39,598 bases of DNA from Candidatus Aenigmatarchaeota archaeon (GTDB lineage Archaea; Aenigmatarchaeota; Aenigmatarchaeia; QMZP01), in the NCBI GenBank assembly GCA_015520105.1, contig WAQT01000033.1:1-39598 (forward strand), written 5' to 3'. Position numbers and translations under genes: made by a program. How positions within the stretch are numbered: the stretch's first letter is position 1; the number at the start of each line of letters is the position of its first letter. Below are positions 1 to 7,682 of the stretch, one piece after another. The notes under the pieces are model-generated. The model searched no databases. It saw only the letters and a list, made by a program, of their open reading frames with translations, and had not been told where the DNA came from.

Positions 1-308
1 ATCACAAATCTCGCAGGCCTGCCTGGAGAATAGAGTTTCCATGTCCTTGGGTGTGGTCCGATAGGCGGGACGCTCTCAAAGACGTCAACCACCCTGAATC
101 CAGAGTCCGCAAACACAACGTCAATCGGAAACCGCATGAACGGCATCCATATGCCGTGCCTTCCCTCCTTCTCGAATTCCATGAGGAGGGACGCTCCTTT
201 TGGGAGGGATTTCCTGAACATGAGGCCCAGAGCCCTCCTGAACGGCGTGTCCGCAACCTCAACCGAATCGGAAAGCACGGACTTTCTTGTCTTGTTGAAT
301 ATAATCAT
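1..308 (-). CDS. DUF192 family protein (C-terminus cut by window edge)
   Basis: This reading frame is absent from the ORF track because its stop lies outside the window. Translated from ATG at 308 it begins MIIFNKTRKSVLSDSVEVAD and continues with FRRALGLMFRKSLPKGASLLMEF and GIWMPFMRFPIDVVFAD. That is the DUF192 signature: a GLM(F/Y)R segment followed by a W/F-M-x-N/F-x-P-I-D-V-x-F block. About 102 residues are visible, which is most of a typical 110-150 aa DUF192 protein. Bacterial members often have a lipoprotein or secretion signal, but none is seen here, so the protein is probably cytoplasmic. Its biochemical role is not established. It lies 42 bp downstream of the MCM stop on the same strand and may be co-transcribed. 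Confidence 0.85.
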   Translation of the reverse strand, partial: MIIFNKTRKSVLSDSVEVADTPFRRALGLMFRKSLPKGASLLMEFEKEGRHGIWMPFMRFPIDVVFADSGFRVVDVFESVPPIGPHPRTWKLYSPGRPARFV

Positions 309-349
309 GGAAATAATTTGGCATGTGCGGTTTTTATTTCCTTCCGGGG

Positions 350-2353
350 CTACACCTTCTGGACATAGCCCGGGCTCGGCTCGAAAAGCAGGCCCTGCGT
401 CTTCAGCCTCTCCACTATCTCGTCCACCTCCTCGATGCCTTCCTGCTGGGCCATCTTCCTTATGTCGTCTATGTGTATCTCCTTCTTCTTCAGGGAAAGC
501 TCGTTGACTATGTCAAGCACCACTCTTATCTTCGACCTTTCTGAGGAGGATGTTCCTCCCTCGCTCCTGTCCACGTCTATCTGTCCTGTCTCCGGGTCGA
601 AACCGAGCTGGCGGAGGGAGAAGCGCATGAGCTTTATCGCCCTCTGGGCATCCTCCTTTCTAACCTTGTCCTGAAGCTGGACCTTTGCCGAGGCTTCGGA
701 AAGCCTTATCAGAGCCTCAAACTGCCTGAGTGTTATGGGTATCGCGCCGCCTCCTTCCGCTCCCTTCCTCATCTTCAGGTAGAAGTTCTTGAGTATCCTT
801 CCTGCCTCCTCGGTGAGTTGCGGAACGCATCTCTCCTTTGCATACGCTATGTACTTCCTTATGAGCTGGGCGTCAAGCTTGGGTCTCGAGCCTTCAAAAT
901 CCGGTTCCTGCCTTGTTCTCAGCATGTGGTCCACGACAAGCTTGTCGGTCTCGTGCTTCGGCTCGTCCTTGAGGGCGAACTTGAGGTCGAAACGGGAGAG
1001 AAGGGTGTCCGGTATCGTTATCTGCTTGGCTATCGGAAGATAGGGGTCGAATCTGGAGAATTTGGGATTGCCTCCGGCAAGGACAGATGTTTTTGCCGGA
1101 AGCGTTGCGACTATGGAAGCCTTTGCGATGGATATGGTTCCCTGCTCGAGCGCCTCGTGCATCGCGACCTGGTCCTCCTGGCTCATCTTCTCAAACTCAT
1201 CGACTGAAAGAAGGCCTTTGTTCGCCAGCACGAGAGCCCCTGCCTCGAGCACCCAGCCTCCCATGAACTGCTCGTCCTTGGAGACCGTGGCGGTGAGGCC
1301 CGCTCCGGTCACTCCCTTTCCTGACACGTACCTTCCTCGGGGAACTATCTCCGGTACGAGCTTTAGGAGCTGCGACTTTCCTGCCGAGGGGTCTCCTATC
1401 AGGAGGATGTGGATGTCGCCCCTCACGTAAGTGCCGTCGTTCAGAGACCTGGGGACGCCTCCGAACAGCTGGAGGATTATGGACTCCTTTATCTCCCTCA
1501 TTCCGTAGAGGGACGGCGCAAGCGAGTCCACGAAATACTCGTAAATCTTCGGGTCCTTCGCGAGCATTCTTATGGTCTCCTCGTCCTCCTTGGTTATCTC
1601 TATGCTCTGCCATTCCGTTTCAGTAGGCTCGACGTGGTTCGCCTCCACATAGAAATCGAGCTTGGCTGAGTATATCTTTCCTCTCGGAACGTCCTTGAGA
1701 ATGCCTGTTATCTTCAGCCTGTTTCCCGGGTCGGTCATCCTCCTTCCCTCGGGAGAGACAAGGTCTTCTGTGAGGAGGACGTTGACCTGGGACGGCCTGT
1801 CGCCCTCCGTGAGCTCGAAAGGCTCCTCCACAGTAATCCATCTCGTGTCTATGAGCTTTCTCTCTGCTTCAACGAAACCCTTCCTGTTCCCGCAGTCGCA
1901 CATGAACGGCCTGCTGATGTTCGTGCCCTGTTTTTCTTTCTCTATATACACTCCGCACTCCGGGCACTTCCATATCACCTTCTCTATCTCAGGCCTTATT
2001 TCGGAAGCCTTCCTGACAATGCCTTCTATATATACCAGCCTTCCTATATGGCTGGAACGCAAGTCCCTTATGTTCGTGAGTTCCGGGAGGTTGAAGAACC
2101 TTATCCTTACCTCTGATGGAAGGTCTATCTGGGACGAGGCCTCATTAGCGACGTCCATGAGAAACTCGGGCTCGTTCAGGAGGGTCTCTCCAAGCTCCCA
2201 GCTGAACTTCTCCATCACCTGAAAGTCCACAGCAAGAGACCTCTCCTCGTTGGCGGCCTTCACAAGCTCCTTGTAATACTTCTTTCTGAGAAACTCCTTG
2301 AACCTTGACACAAGCTCGTTCTTCCTCTCCTCAGGGTTCTGCTTCTTCTCCAT
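350..2353 (-). CDS. mcm: Replicative DNA helicase MCM
   Basis: Minichromosome maintenance helicase, the hexameric 3'-5' motor of the archaeal replication fork. The 667 aa match the usual archaeal length. In order: an N-terminal alpha-helical/OB region (about 1-250) with a zinc site (CPEC at 130-133, CDC at 152-154), a beta-hairpin region near 220-235, an AAA+ core with Walker A GDPSAGKS (320-327), Walker B LLSVDE (381-386) and arginine-finger LLSRFDL (451-457), and a C-terminal winged helix (about 590-667). There is no intein. The start is supported by CGGAGGAGCGTCC before ATG and a TATA-like ATATTTAAAAC near 2390-2400, so the gene probably has its own promoter at the 3' end of the upstream unknown gene. 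GINS and primase genes are not adjacent. Confidence 0.97.
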   Translation of the reverse strand: MEKKQNPEERKNELVSRFKEFLRKKYYKELVKAANEERSLAVDFQVMEKFSWELGETLLNEPEFLMDVANEASSQIDLPSEVRIRFFNLPELTNIRDLRSSHIGRLVYIEGIVRKASEIRPEIEKVIWKCPECGVYIEKEKQGTNISRPFMCDCGNRKGFVEAERKLIDTRWITVEEPFELTEGDRPSQVNVLLTEDLVSPEGRRMTDPGNRLKITGILKDVPRGKIYSAKLDFYVEANHVEPTETEWQSIEITKEDEETIRMLAKDPKIYEYFVDSLAPSLYGMREIKESIILQLFGGVPRSLNDGTYVRGDIHILLIGDPSAGKSQLLKLVPEIVPRGRYVSGKGVTGAGLTATVSKDEQFMGGWVLEAGALVLANKGLLSVDEFEKMSQEDQVAMHEALEQGTISIAKASIVATLPAKTSVLAGGNPKFSRFDPYLPIAKQITIPDTLLSRFDLKFALKDEPKHETDKLVVDHMLRTRQEPDFEGSRPKLDAQLIRKYIAYAKERCVPQLTEEAGRILKNFYLKMRKGAEGGGAIPITLRQFEALIRLSEASAKVQLQDKVRKEDAQRAIKLMRFSLRQLGFDPETGQIDVDRSEGGTSSSERSKIRVVLDIVNELSLKKKEIHIDDIRKMAQQEGIEEVDEIVERLKTQGLLFEPSPGYVQKV

Positions 2354-2399
2354 GGACGCTCCTCCGGCGGGATATTAAATTGGAAGCGTGTTTTAAATA

Positions 2400-3389
2400 T
2401 TACTTGCCCGGCTCTCGGATGCAGGAGTCGTACAATTCTTTGATAATTTCTTCGGTGTCGCAAAAACCTAACACTATTCTTTTCCTGTTCTTCATTAGTT
2501 TCTCAAAAAGCTTCTGCGTAAACTCCTTCTTCTTATTATAGTGTTTTTTGCCATGCTTGTACGCCTCTGCTACAGGCTTTATCACACTCTCTTTTTCCCT
2601 TTCCTTTATAGCGTCTGACAAAAGAACATTCTTTTTGAGATAGTTTGCTATATATCCGGCAGCGTGAGCATCAGAGAGTTCCTTGCCTGTCTTTATGAAC
2701 CTGTACGGCAGGTTGAAAGCTTCCAGTATCGCATCAGACACTATGTCATCTGAACCGATGCCGTATTTCTTCAGAATTGAAGCCACCTGAGGGTCGGTCT
2801 TTTTTGCTACTGTCTTCGTGATATCGCGCACGCTGTAGATGTTGTTTTTCTTGAGAGCCTTGCAGAACGGGTGCTCTTCCGCAGGGAAAATTCCGTGTCT
2901 GCTTATGGCAGTTTTTATTCTCTCAAGGCTTCTTTTTGGAAGCCGGAAAGCGTCTTTGAACTCGCTGTAGAAATACTCGTCGATATCCTCATAGAAAAGT
3001 TCGAGGGGCTTAACGTTTTCTGCGGAAGGTTCTGTGTGCAGCTCTCTATCTGGCGCGGTTTCATCCAGCTTCCGCGTTCTTCTCCTTTGTCTGCGGCCAT
3101 GAGCATGTCCATGAACCCTGTCGCATATTCTCCCCTCTTTTATAATTCCCGCGGCTTCCATTGCTTTGTAGAGCTCCGGGTTTGTCTCGAGCAGTTCATC
3201 AGCTGTCGCGATTCCGGATTCCTCGAATTCCATGAGCATGTCATGGGGAGACCAGCCCCTGTAATAGTTTCTCTCAAATTCTTCAATCTCATAAATGTCA
3301 GGCACTGTAGCAGGCATGTAAGAAATAGAAATGCCTCTCGCCCTCTCCGGAAAGACGAGAATGCTTTCCGCAATTGTTTTAGGGAGCAT
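2400..3389 (-). CDS. Unrecognised protein, 329 aa, second gene of a two-gene unit
   Basis: I do not recognise this family. The protein is charged and mostly helical, with no membrane segment or signal peptide. Around residue 95 a His/Arg-rich stretch (VHGHAHGRRQRRRTRK) looks like a basic linker or nucleic-acid contact. The second half is rich in Lys and helical, and ends with a compact block around LGFCDTEEIIKELYDSC. It follows the 290 aa gene by 9 bp on the same strand, so the two are probably co-transcribed and functionally linked. The start at 3389 is preceded by GAAGGTAAATC. Codon use and base composition are somewhat more AT-rich than MCM. The gene is likely lineage-specific. Confidence 0.75.
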   Translation of the reverse strand: MLPKTIAESILVFPERARGISISYMPATVPDIYEIEEFERNYYRGWSPHDMLMEFEESGIATADELLETNPELYKAMEAAGIIKEGRICDRVHGHAHGRRQRRRTRKLDETAPDRELHTEPSAENVKPLELFYEDIDEYFYSEFKDAFRLPKRSLERIKTAISRHGIFPAEEHPFCKALKKNNIYSVRDITKTVAKKTDPQVASILKKYGIGSDDIVSDAILEAFNLPYRFIKTGKELSDAHAAGYIANYLKKNVLLSDAIKEREKESVIKPVAEAYKHGKKHYNKKKEFTQKLFEKLMKNRKRIVLGFCDTEEIIKELYDSCIREPGK

Positions 3390-3398
3390 GATTTACCT

Positions 3399-4271
3399 TC
3401 ATATATCGTGATTATACAACTCGAGGTTTTTCCTGATTCTATTGAGTCTGTTGAGGGAGGGCTCAAGAACGTCTGCCACAACCCCAAGGGATATGTGCTT
3501 TGCTGCCTCAAGGGCGCCTCTCTTTGCGGGGTCATTGCCGCCCAACTCCCTGACAAGGGATTCGAGAGAGTCCCTGTATTCCTTCGTAGACCTTCCAGTG
3601 ATATTCAGTGCTTCGGCGTATATCCGTATTATATCATTTCTGTAACCCGGATAAGCGGAGATGAGAGATTCCATAGGTTCTGGTATACCGTTTTTTCTTG
3701 CCGGCGCAGTGCGTCCGGCATTCTGCCTGTCGGATAACGCAGCGCCCTGGCCTGCCGAATCTTCCATGAGGTATTCAGGCTCTTTCAGAGCCAATATGAA
3801 ATTTCTTATTTCTTCATATTTCATCGTTCTCCCGTGCACAATCATGACATTAAAAAATTTTTCGAGTGAGACGTTTCCATCTTCTGTGAGCACCGAAGGG
3901 TTTTTTCTGATGAGCCTGTGCACAATAAAATAGTAAGATTTCTCTTTCGCAGCAGCCTCCATGACCCGCTTCTTTGGTACGGATGAGTTAGTTATTTCGC
4001 TTTTGGTGCGCAGATAGTCGCTAATCACGGAAAGCGCGTCTTCTCGCTTTTTTGGTCCGCTGACATACTCCGCATACTTTCCGATATCAACCATTCCGCT
4101 GCTGTCAATCGCATTCTCGGTGACATATCTGGTGTGATTATTCGCTGTGGAAGGAGAAACCGATGATTTTCTGAGGAGCGCCCGGAACACGTCCTCTTCG
4201 ATTCTGATGTTGCTGTCAATCATCTGTCTGTAATCATCTACCTGACCAGCTGTCCAGAAAGAATGGGTCAT
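3399..4271 (-). CDS. Unrecognised protein, 290 aa, first gene of a two-gene unit
   Basis: No family recognised. It is predicted soluble and helical. The N-terminal half (VDDYRQMIDSNIRIEEDVFRALLRKSS, SYYFIVHRLIRKNPS) resembles an all-alpha fold. A low-complexity Gly/Ala/Arg linker (about residues 172-195) separates it from a second helical half ending RIRKNLELYNHD. A TATA-like ATTTAAAAC on the minus strand lies about 20-30 nt upstream of ATG 4271, suggesting a leaderless or short-leader promoter driving this gene and the 329 aa gene behind it. The long overlapping ORFs on the other strand have no comparable start signals and are shadows. Confidence 0.75.
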   Translation of the reverse strand: MTHSFWTAGQVDDYRQMIDSNIRIEEDVFRALLRKSSVSPSTANNHTRYVTENAIDSSGMVDIGKYAEYVSGPKKREDALSVISDYLRTKSEITNSSVPKKRVMEAAAKEKSYYFIVHRLIRKNPSVLTEDGNVSLEKFFNVMIVHGRTMKYEEIRNFILALKEPEYLMEDSAGQGAALSDRQNAGRTAPARKNGIPEPMESLISAYPGYRNDIIRIYAEALNITGRSTKEYRDSLESLVRELGGNDPAKRGALEAAKHISLGVVADVLEPSLNRLNRIRKNLELYNHDI

Positions 4272-4352
4272 GGTTTATTGTATAGAAAAAGTTTTAAATT
4301 GCTTCATCGCTCTGTTCTCTGCTATTCAAAGCAATGAGAGCGGCAGCCGCAG

Positions 4353-4775
4353 TTACTTTATCCTCTCGTTCAGTATGGCCGGGCACACCCTGGTGACGCC
4401 CTCCACAGATTCGAGCTTCCTTATGAACCCGGAAAGTCTTCCTGAATCCGCGAGCCAGCATTCTGCAAGTATCATGTGGTCTCCGCTCGAGGAGTAGAGC
4501 GAAACAACCTCCTTCATGCTCCTGAGACTCTCAATCACGAATATGTATCTCTCGGGAAGCGTGTCTATTCCCACAACAGCCTGCGCGCCGAAACCGAGCT
4601 TCTTGGGGTCGGCGTCTATGGTGTATCTCTTTATAGCCCCGGACCTCTCCAGCGCTTTCATCCTCTTTCTCACAGCTGTCTCGCTCACCCCGAGAGCAGA
4701 AGCAAGCTCCACATAGGGGGTTCTGGAATTCCTCATTAGAAGCTCTATGAGTTTTTGGTTTGATATTCGAACCAT
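4353..4775 (-). CDS. Lrp/AsnC family transcriptional regulator
   Basis: A 140 aa Lrp/AsnC-type regulator. An N-terminal winged helix-turn-helix (YVELASALGVSETAVRKRMKALERSGAIKRYTIDADPKKLG) is followed by a RAM ligand/oligomerisation domain (VVGIDTLPERYIFVIESL, YSSSGDHMILAECW). The ORF track extends 19 residues further, to 4832, but that extension overlaps the divergent rubrerythrin promoter and start, so I place the start at ATG 4775 (MVRISNQKLIEL). The divergent arrangement with rubrerythrin and desulfoferrodoxin suggests it regulates them, itself, or both. ATAACTT repeats lie in the shared intergenic region. The effector is unknown. Confidence 0.9.
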   Translation of the reverse strand: MVRISNQKLIELLMRNSRTPYVELASALGVSETAVRKRMKALERSGAIKRYTIDADPKKLGFGAQAVVGIDTLPERYIFVIESLRSMKEVVSLYSSSGDHMILAECWLADSGRLSGFIRKLESVEGVTRVCPAILNERIK

Positions 4776-4810
4776 AACTTTATATATTCGGATATAACTT
4801 ATAAAGTTAT
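4774..4810. promoter_or_regulatory. Divergent promoter with ATAACTT operator-like repeats
   Basis: The 55-bp space between the Lrp-like gene (start 4775) and rubrerythrin (start 4831) holds ATAACTT at 4774-4780 and 4794-4800, plus an inverted copy AAGTTAT at 4804-4810. The last two form a perfect 7-3-7 dyad. TATATATTCGGATA between the copies is a plausible TATA region. Lrp-family proteins bind short AT-rich dyads, so this is a candidate operator for the adjacent regulator. The binding assignment is inference. Confidence 0.55.
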
Positions 4811-4830
4811 CGAAATAGGAGGTGATTTTC

Positions 4831-5412
4831 ATGGAAAAGACAATAGAGAATCTTGCAAAGGCTTTCGTCGGAGAGAGTCAGGCAAGGAACCGCTACACGT
4901 TTTACGCAAAGATAGCGCAGAAGGAGGGATTTGAACAGATAGCGGAGATATTCCTCGCCACAGCGGACAACGAGAGGGAGCACGCAAAGTGGCTCATGAG
5001 ACTGATAAATGAGCTGAAGAAGAAATCGGGGAACGATATCGAGATAAGTGTTGACGCTCCTGTTCCCACAGTGCTTGGAGACACAAGAGAAAACCTGAAA
5101 GCGGCAATCGAGGGAGAGAATTACGAGAACACGAAGATGTATCCCGAATTCGCTGATATCGCTGAAAAGGAAGGGTTTCCCGAAATAGCGAAGAGGCTCA
5201 GGGCGATAGCTGTTGCCGAAAAGCATCACGAGGAGAGGTATCAGAAGCTTCTTAATGAGGTTGAAGGGAACACGGTGTTCAAGAAGGGAGAGAAAACCGT
5301 ATGGGTGTGCAGGAAGTGCGGATATGCGCACGAGGGCGAGGAGCCTCCGGAGAACTGTCCGTCCTGCAGCCATCCGAAGAACTACTTTGAAGTGAAGTGC
5401 GAGATGTACTGA
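4831..5412 (+). CDS. rbr: Rubrerythrin
   Basis: A non-haem diiron peroxidase that reduces hydrogen peroxide using electrons from rubredoxin-like donors, in the cytoplasm of anaerobes or microaerophiles. The 193 aa comprise an N-terminal four-helix ferritin-like domain with Glu/His ligands in two half-repeats (GESQARNRY and [22 protein letters not shown] and AEKHHEERY). A C-terminal rubredoxin-like domain follows ([11 protein letters not shown] and CPSCSHP), with the four cysteines spaced for one Fe. The ORF track starts at GTG 4822, but AGGAGGTGAT ending at 4826 places a strong ribosome binding site before ATG 4831, which I prefer. Ten bp separate it from desulfoferrodoxin, forming an oxidative-stress operon opposite the Lrp-type regulator. 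Confidence 0.96.
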   Translation: MEKTIENLAKAFVGESQARNRYTFYAKIAQKEGFEQIAEIFLATADNEREHAKWLMRLINELKKKSGNDIEISVDAPVPTVLGDTRENLKAAIEGENYENTKMYPEFADIAEKEGFPEIAKRLRAIAVAEKHHEERYQKLLNEVEGNTVFKKGEKTVWVCRKCGYAHEGEEPPENCPSCSHPKNYFEVKCEMY

Positions 5413-5422
5413 GGCGATAAGA

Positions 5423-5797
5423 ATGGCCGAGGTAAAAGAGGTGTACAGGTGCAACATATGCGGGAACGTGGTTGAACTCATGCATGCCGGCGGAGGCCAG
5501 CTCGTGTGCTGCGGCCAGCCCATGGAGCTTCTCGAGGAGAAGAAAGAAGAAGAGGGGAAAGAGAAGCACGTTCCTGTAATAGAGAGGAACGGAAATATCG
5601 TAAAGGTGAAGGTCGGTTCAGTTCCCCATCCCATGGAGGAGAAGCATTACATAGCATGGATAGAGCTGGTCGCTGACGGGGTTTCCATGAGAAGCTTCTT
5701 GAGGCCGGGAGAAAAACCGGAAGCGGAGTTCGAGACAGGCGCAAAGAGTCTATCAGCGAGGGAGTACTGCAATCTCCACGGCCTCTGGAAGTCATAG
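5423..5797 (+). CDS. dfx: Desulfoferrodoxin / superoxide reductase
   Basis: Reduces superoxide to hydrogen peroxide at a ferrous His4Cys centre without producing oxygen; rubrerythrin encoded just upstream can then remove the peroxide. The 124 aa hold an N-terminal desulforedoxin domain with C10, C13, C29 and C30 for the FeCys4 centre I, and a C-terminal superoxide reductase domain. The centre II ligands are visible: H49 in EKHVP (with the usual Glu-Lys before it), H69 in VPHPM, H75 in EKHYIAW, and C116 and H119 in CNLHGLW. It is therefore the two-iron desulfoferrodoxin form, not neelaredoxin. Translation starts at ATG 5423, 10 bp after the rubrerythrin stop, in the same operon. Confidence 0.96.
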   Translation: MAEVKEVYRCNICGNVVELMHAGGGQLVCCGQPMELLEEKKEEEGKEKHVPVIERNGNIVKVKVGSVPHPMEEKHYIAWIELVADGVSMRSFLRPGEKPEAEFETGAKSLSAREYCNLHGLWKS

Positions 5798-5838
5798 CCT
5801 GCGCGATACCCATTTAAGAAGGCTCGGACATAATTAAA

Positions 5839-6651
5839 ATGATGTTCGAGTCCTTTGTTGATTTTTCCGAGATAAAAAGGAAACCGTGGCTCATGCTTGT
5901 CTGGGCAGTCGTGATTTCAAGCATTGCTATTCTCGTGAGCGCCCAGATATCGTACAGAATGGCCGCGGGGTCATACATCATAAACCTTTCCGGAATATTT
6001 GCTGTGCTCTTCACCATAATACCGGCATCATACTTTCTGACACTCATAATAAAGAAGGAGGAGAAGCTTGAGGAGAAGGAGATTGTAGAGTATCATAAAA
6101 AGAGCTTCTGGGACAAGCACGAGCTTTACGTAAAGTGGACCGGCCTGTTCTTCATCGGGCTCACGCTCAGCTTCTCGGTATGGTCATTCCTCCTTCCACA
6201 GGACTTCTTTCAGGTCCAGAACCACAAGATAGACCAGATACAGGGAAGGTTCGTGACAGGGAACTATGTGAGAGGCGACTTCGGAAGTTTTGTGAAGATA
6301 GTCCAGAACAACCTTCAGGTGATGCTCTTTGCCTTTGTGTTCTCCCTGGTGTTCGGCGCAGGCGCTGTCTTCATAATAACATGGAATGCATCCATACTCG
6401 GGGTCGCGATAGCCAGAGTGGCAGGCCACCCCCTGAATATACCGGTCACGGCCCTGCGTTATGTGCCTCACGGCGTTCCTGAAATAGCTGCTTATCTTCT
6501 GGCCGGGCTTGCCGGAGGCATACTCTCCGCGGCAGTGATAAGGGAGCACGACAGCAGAGTTCTCAGGGTCATCGCGATGGACAGCGCAAAGGTAATGCTT
6601 CTCGCTCTGGCGCTGGTCATAGTTGCGGGCGCGATAGAGGTTTACCTCTGA
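5839..6651 (+). CDS. SpoIIM-like integral membrane protein (stage II sporulation M family)
   Basis: A 270 aa polytopic membrane protein. It has an N-terminal helix after a short cytoplasmic tail (LMLVWAVVISSIAILVSA), a second near 50-75, a charged cytoplasmic loop (KKEEKLEEKEIVEYHKKSFW), and then about four more helices. The family-typical segment FVFSLVFGAGAVFIITWNASILGVAIA is followed by the VPHGVPEIAAYLLAGLAGGILSAA block. That block is shared by SpoIIM proteins across archaea and bacteria that do not sporulate, so sporulation should not be inferred. The role is probably in membrane organisation, but it is unproven. A TATA-like AATTAAAA precedes the start closely, so the transcript is probably leaderless. 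Confidence 0.85.
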   Translation: MMFESFVDFSEIKRKPWLMLVWAVVISSIAILVSAQISYRMAAGSYIINLSGIFAVLFTIIPASYFLTLIIKKEEKLEEKEIVEYHKKSFWDKHELYVKWTGLFFIGLTLSFSVWSFLLPQDFFQVQNHKIDQIQGRFVTGNYVRGDFGSFVKIVQNNLQVMLFAFVFSLVFGAGAVFIITWNASILGVAIARVAGHPLNIPVTALRYVPHGVPEIAAYLLAGLAGGILSAAVIREHDSRVLRVIAMDSAKVMLLALALVIVAGAIEVYL

Positions 6652-6662
6652 CTCAGCCGGCT

Positions 6663-7226
6663 CTATTTGTTCGGGATTATAGGAACCATCGCTGTAACGT
6701 TCCGGCCCGCATAGGACGGTTCGAATATTCCGAGCATCCAGGCCATGCCGTAGTAGCCGGCCCAGGCGAGCGCCCAGCCCGCTATTATCTTTCCTATGAG
6801 CGTCGCGAGAAAGAACCTTCTGAAGTCGTACTTTATCATCCCGGCAAGCACTCCTATAATATCAAAGGGAAGGGGCGTCGCCGCGAAGAGAATAATCACC
6901 GGAAACACTCCGTGTTTCTCTGCCCATTCATGCGCCCTTCTGAGATTCCTGCCGTATTTCCTTTTCACAGCCTCCCTTCCGCCTCTTCCCAGAGCATAGG
7001 AGGTCATCTCCCCTATGGCCGAACCCGCTCCGGCAACAACCCCCACAATCCAGGGATTGAATCCGGGCGTTCCTCCGAGAATGAAGTTTATTATAAACGC
7101 GGGCGCTGGAAAGATTATGCTCATAGAGCCAACAATCTCGACGAGGAAGAGACCGAGGTATCCCCATGCGACAATCATGCTGTTGGCCCATTCAAAGAAA
7201 CCAAACAGGATGTAAGAGGGTTCCAT
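6663..7226 (-). CDS. VTT/DedA-family membrane protein (YqaA-like)
   Basis: A 187 aa membrane protein of the VTT/DedA (SNARE-associated Golgi protein) superfamily. Features seen are the re-entrant region GYLGLFLVEIVGSMSIIFPAPAFIINFILG, the small-residue-rich helix VGVVAGAGSAIGEMTSYALGRGGR, the cytoplasmic segment RRAHEWAEKHGVFPVIILFAATPLPFDIIGVLAGMIKYDFRRFFLATLIGK, and a last helix AGWALAWAGYYG. The PLPFDI motif and the G(R)xxR stretch are typical of the family. Family members act in membrane homeostasis and lipid scrambling or transport; the substrate here cannot be told. It is convergent with the SpoIIM-like gene and divergent from the YjbQ gene. Confidence 0.85.
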   Translation of the reverse strand: MEPSYILFGFFEWANSMIVAWGYLGLFLVEIVGSMSIIFPAPAFIINFILGGTPGFNPWIVGVVAGAGSAIGEMTSYALGRGGREAVKRKYGRNLRRAHEWAEKHGVFPVIILFAATPLPFDIIGVLAGMIKYDFRRFFLATLIGKIIAGWALAWAGYYGMAWMLGIFEPSYAGRNVTAMVPIIPNK

Positions 7227-7259
7227 GCTAATTATTAAAACAGCCGGATAAATAATGTT

Positions 7260-7679
7260 ATGGTCGTGGAGACAAGATTCATAGAGGTTCAGTCCGGCCC
7301 TGACATTGACATAATAGACATAACGGGCATGGTTTCAGAGGAGGTGAAGAAGTCTTCTGCCTCCTCAGGCATCGTGACGGTGTTTGTTTCAGGCTCAACC
7401 GCCTCTGTCACCACCACGGAGTTCGAGCCTAACCTGAACTCCGACCTTAAGGATGCGATTGAGAGGCTGGTTCCTTCGGATATACGGTATAAGCACAAGG
7501 AGACCTGGGGGGACGACAACGGAAAGAGCCATGTGAGGGCAAGCCTTTTCAAGCCGGAACTAACGATTCCCTTCAAAGACAGGGAGCTTCTGCTCGGAAC
7601 GTGGCAGCAGATTGTTCTCATAGACTTCGATGTTCCTGCGAGGACGCGAAGGATTGTTCTTCAGATTATGGGGGAATAG
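7260..7679 (+). CDS. YjbQ/UPF0047 family protein
   Basis: A 139 aa protein of the YjbQ (UPF0047) family. The conserved C-terminal signature is complete: ETWGDDNGKSHVRASLFKPELTIPF, then LGTWQQIVLIDFD and RTRRIVLQIMGE. The invariant His of SHVRAS and the GTWQ motif are present. Escherichia coli YjbQ shows weak thiamin phosphate synthase activity, and the family is often annotated secondary thiamine-phosphate synthase, but the physiological role is unsettled. The stop is 3 bp from the GluRS start, so the two genes are very likely co-transcribed. Confidence 0.9.
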   Translation: MVVETRFIEVQSGPDIDIIDITGMVSEEVKKSSASSGIVTVFVSGSTASVTTTEFEPNLNSDLKDAIERLVPSDIRYKHKETWGDDNGKSHVRASLFKPELTIPFKDRELLLGTWQQIVLIDFDVPARTRRIVLQIMGE

Positions 7680-7682
7680 ACA

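Noticed and set aside
4807-5634. 275 aa minus-strand ORF across rubrerythrin and desulfoferrodoxin
   Set aside because: Overlaps two clear genes and their promoter; Ser/Phe/Leu-rich antisense composition.
5839-6651. Sporulation role for the SpoIIM-like protein
   Set aside because: The family is widespread in non-sporulating archaea; nothing else here relates to sporulation.
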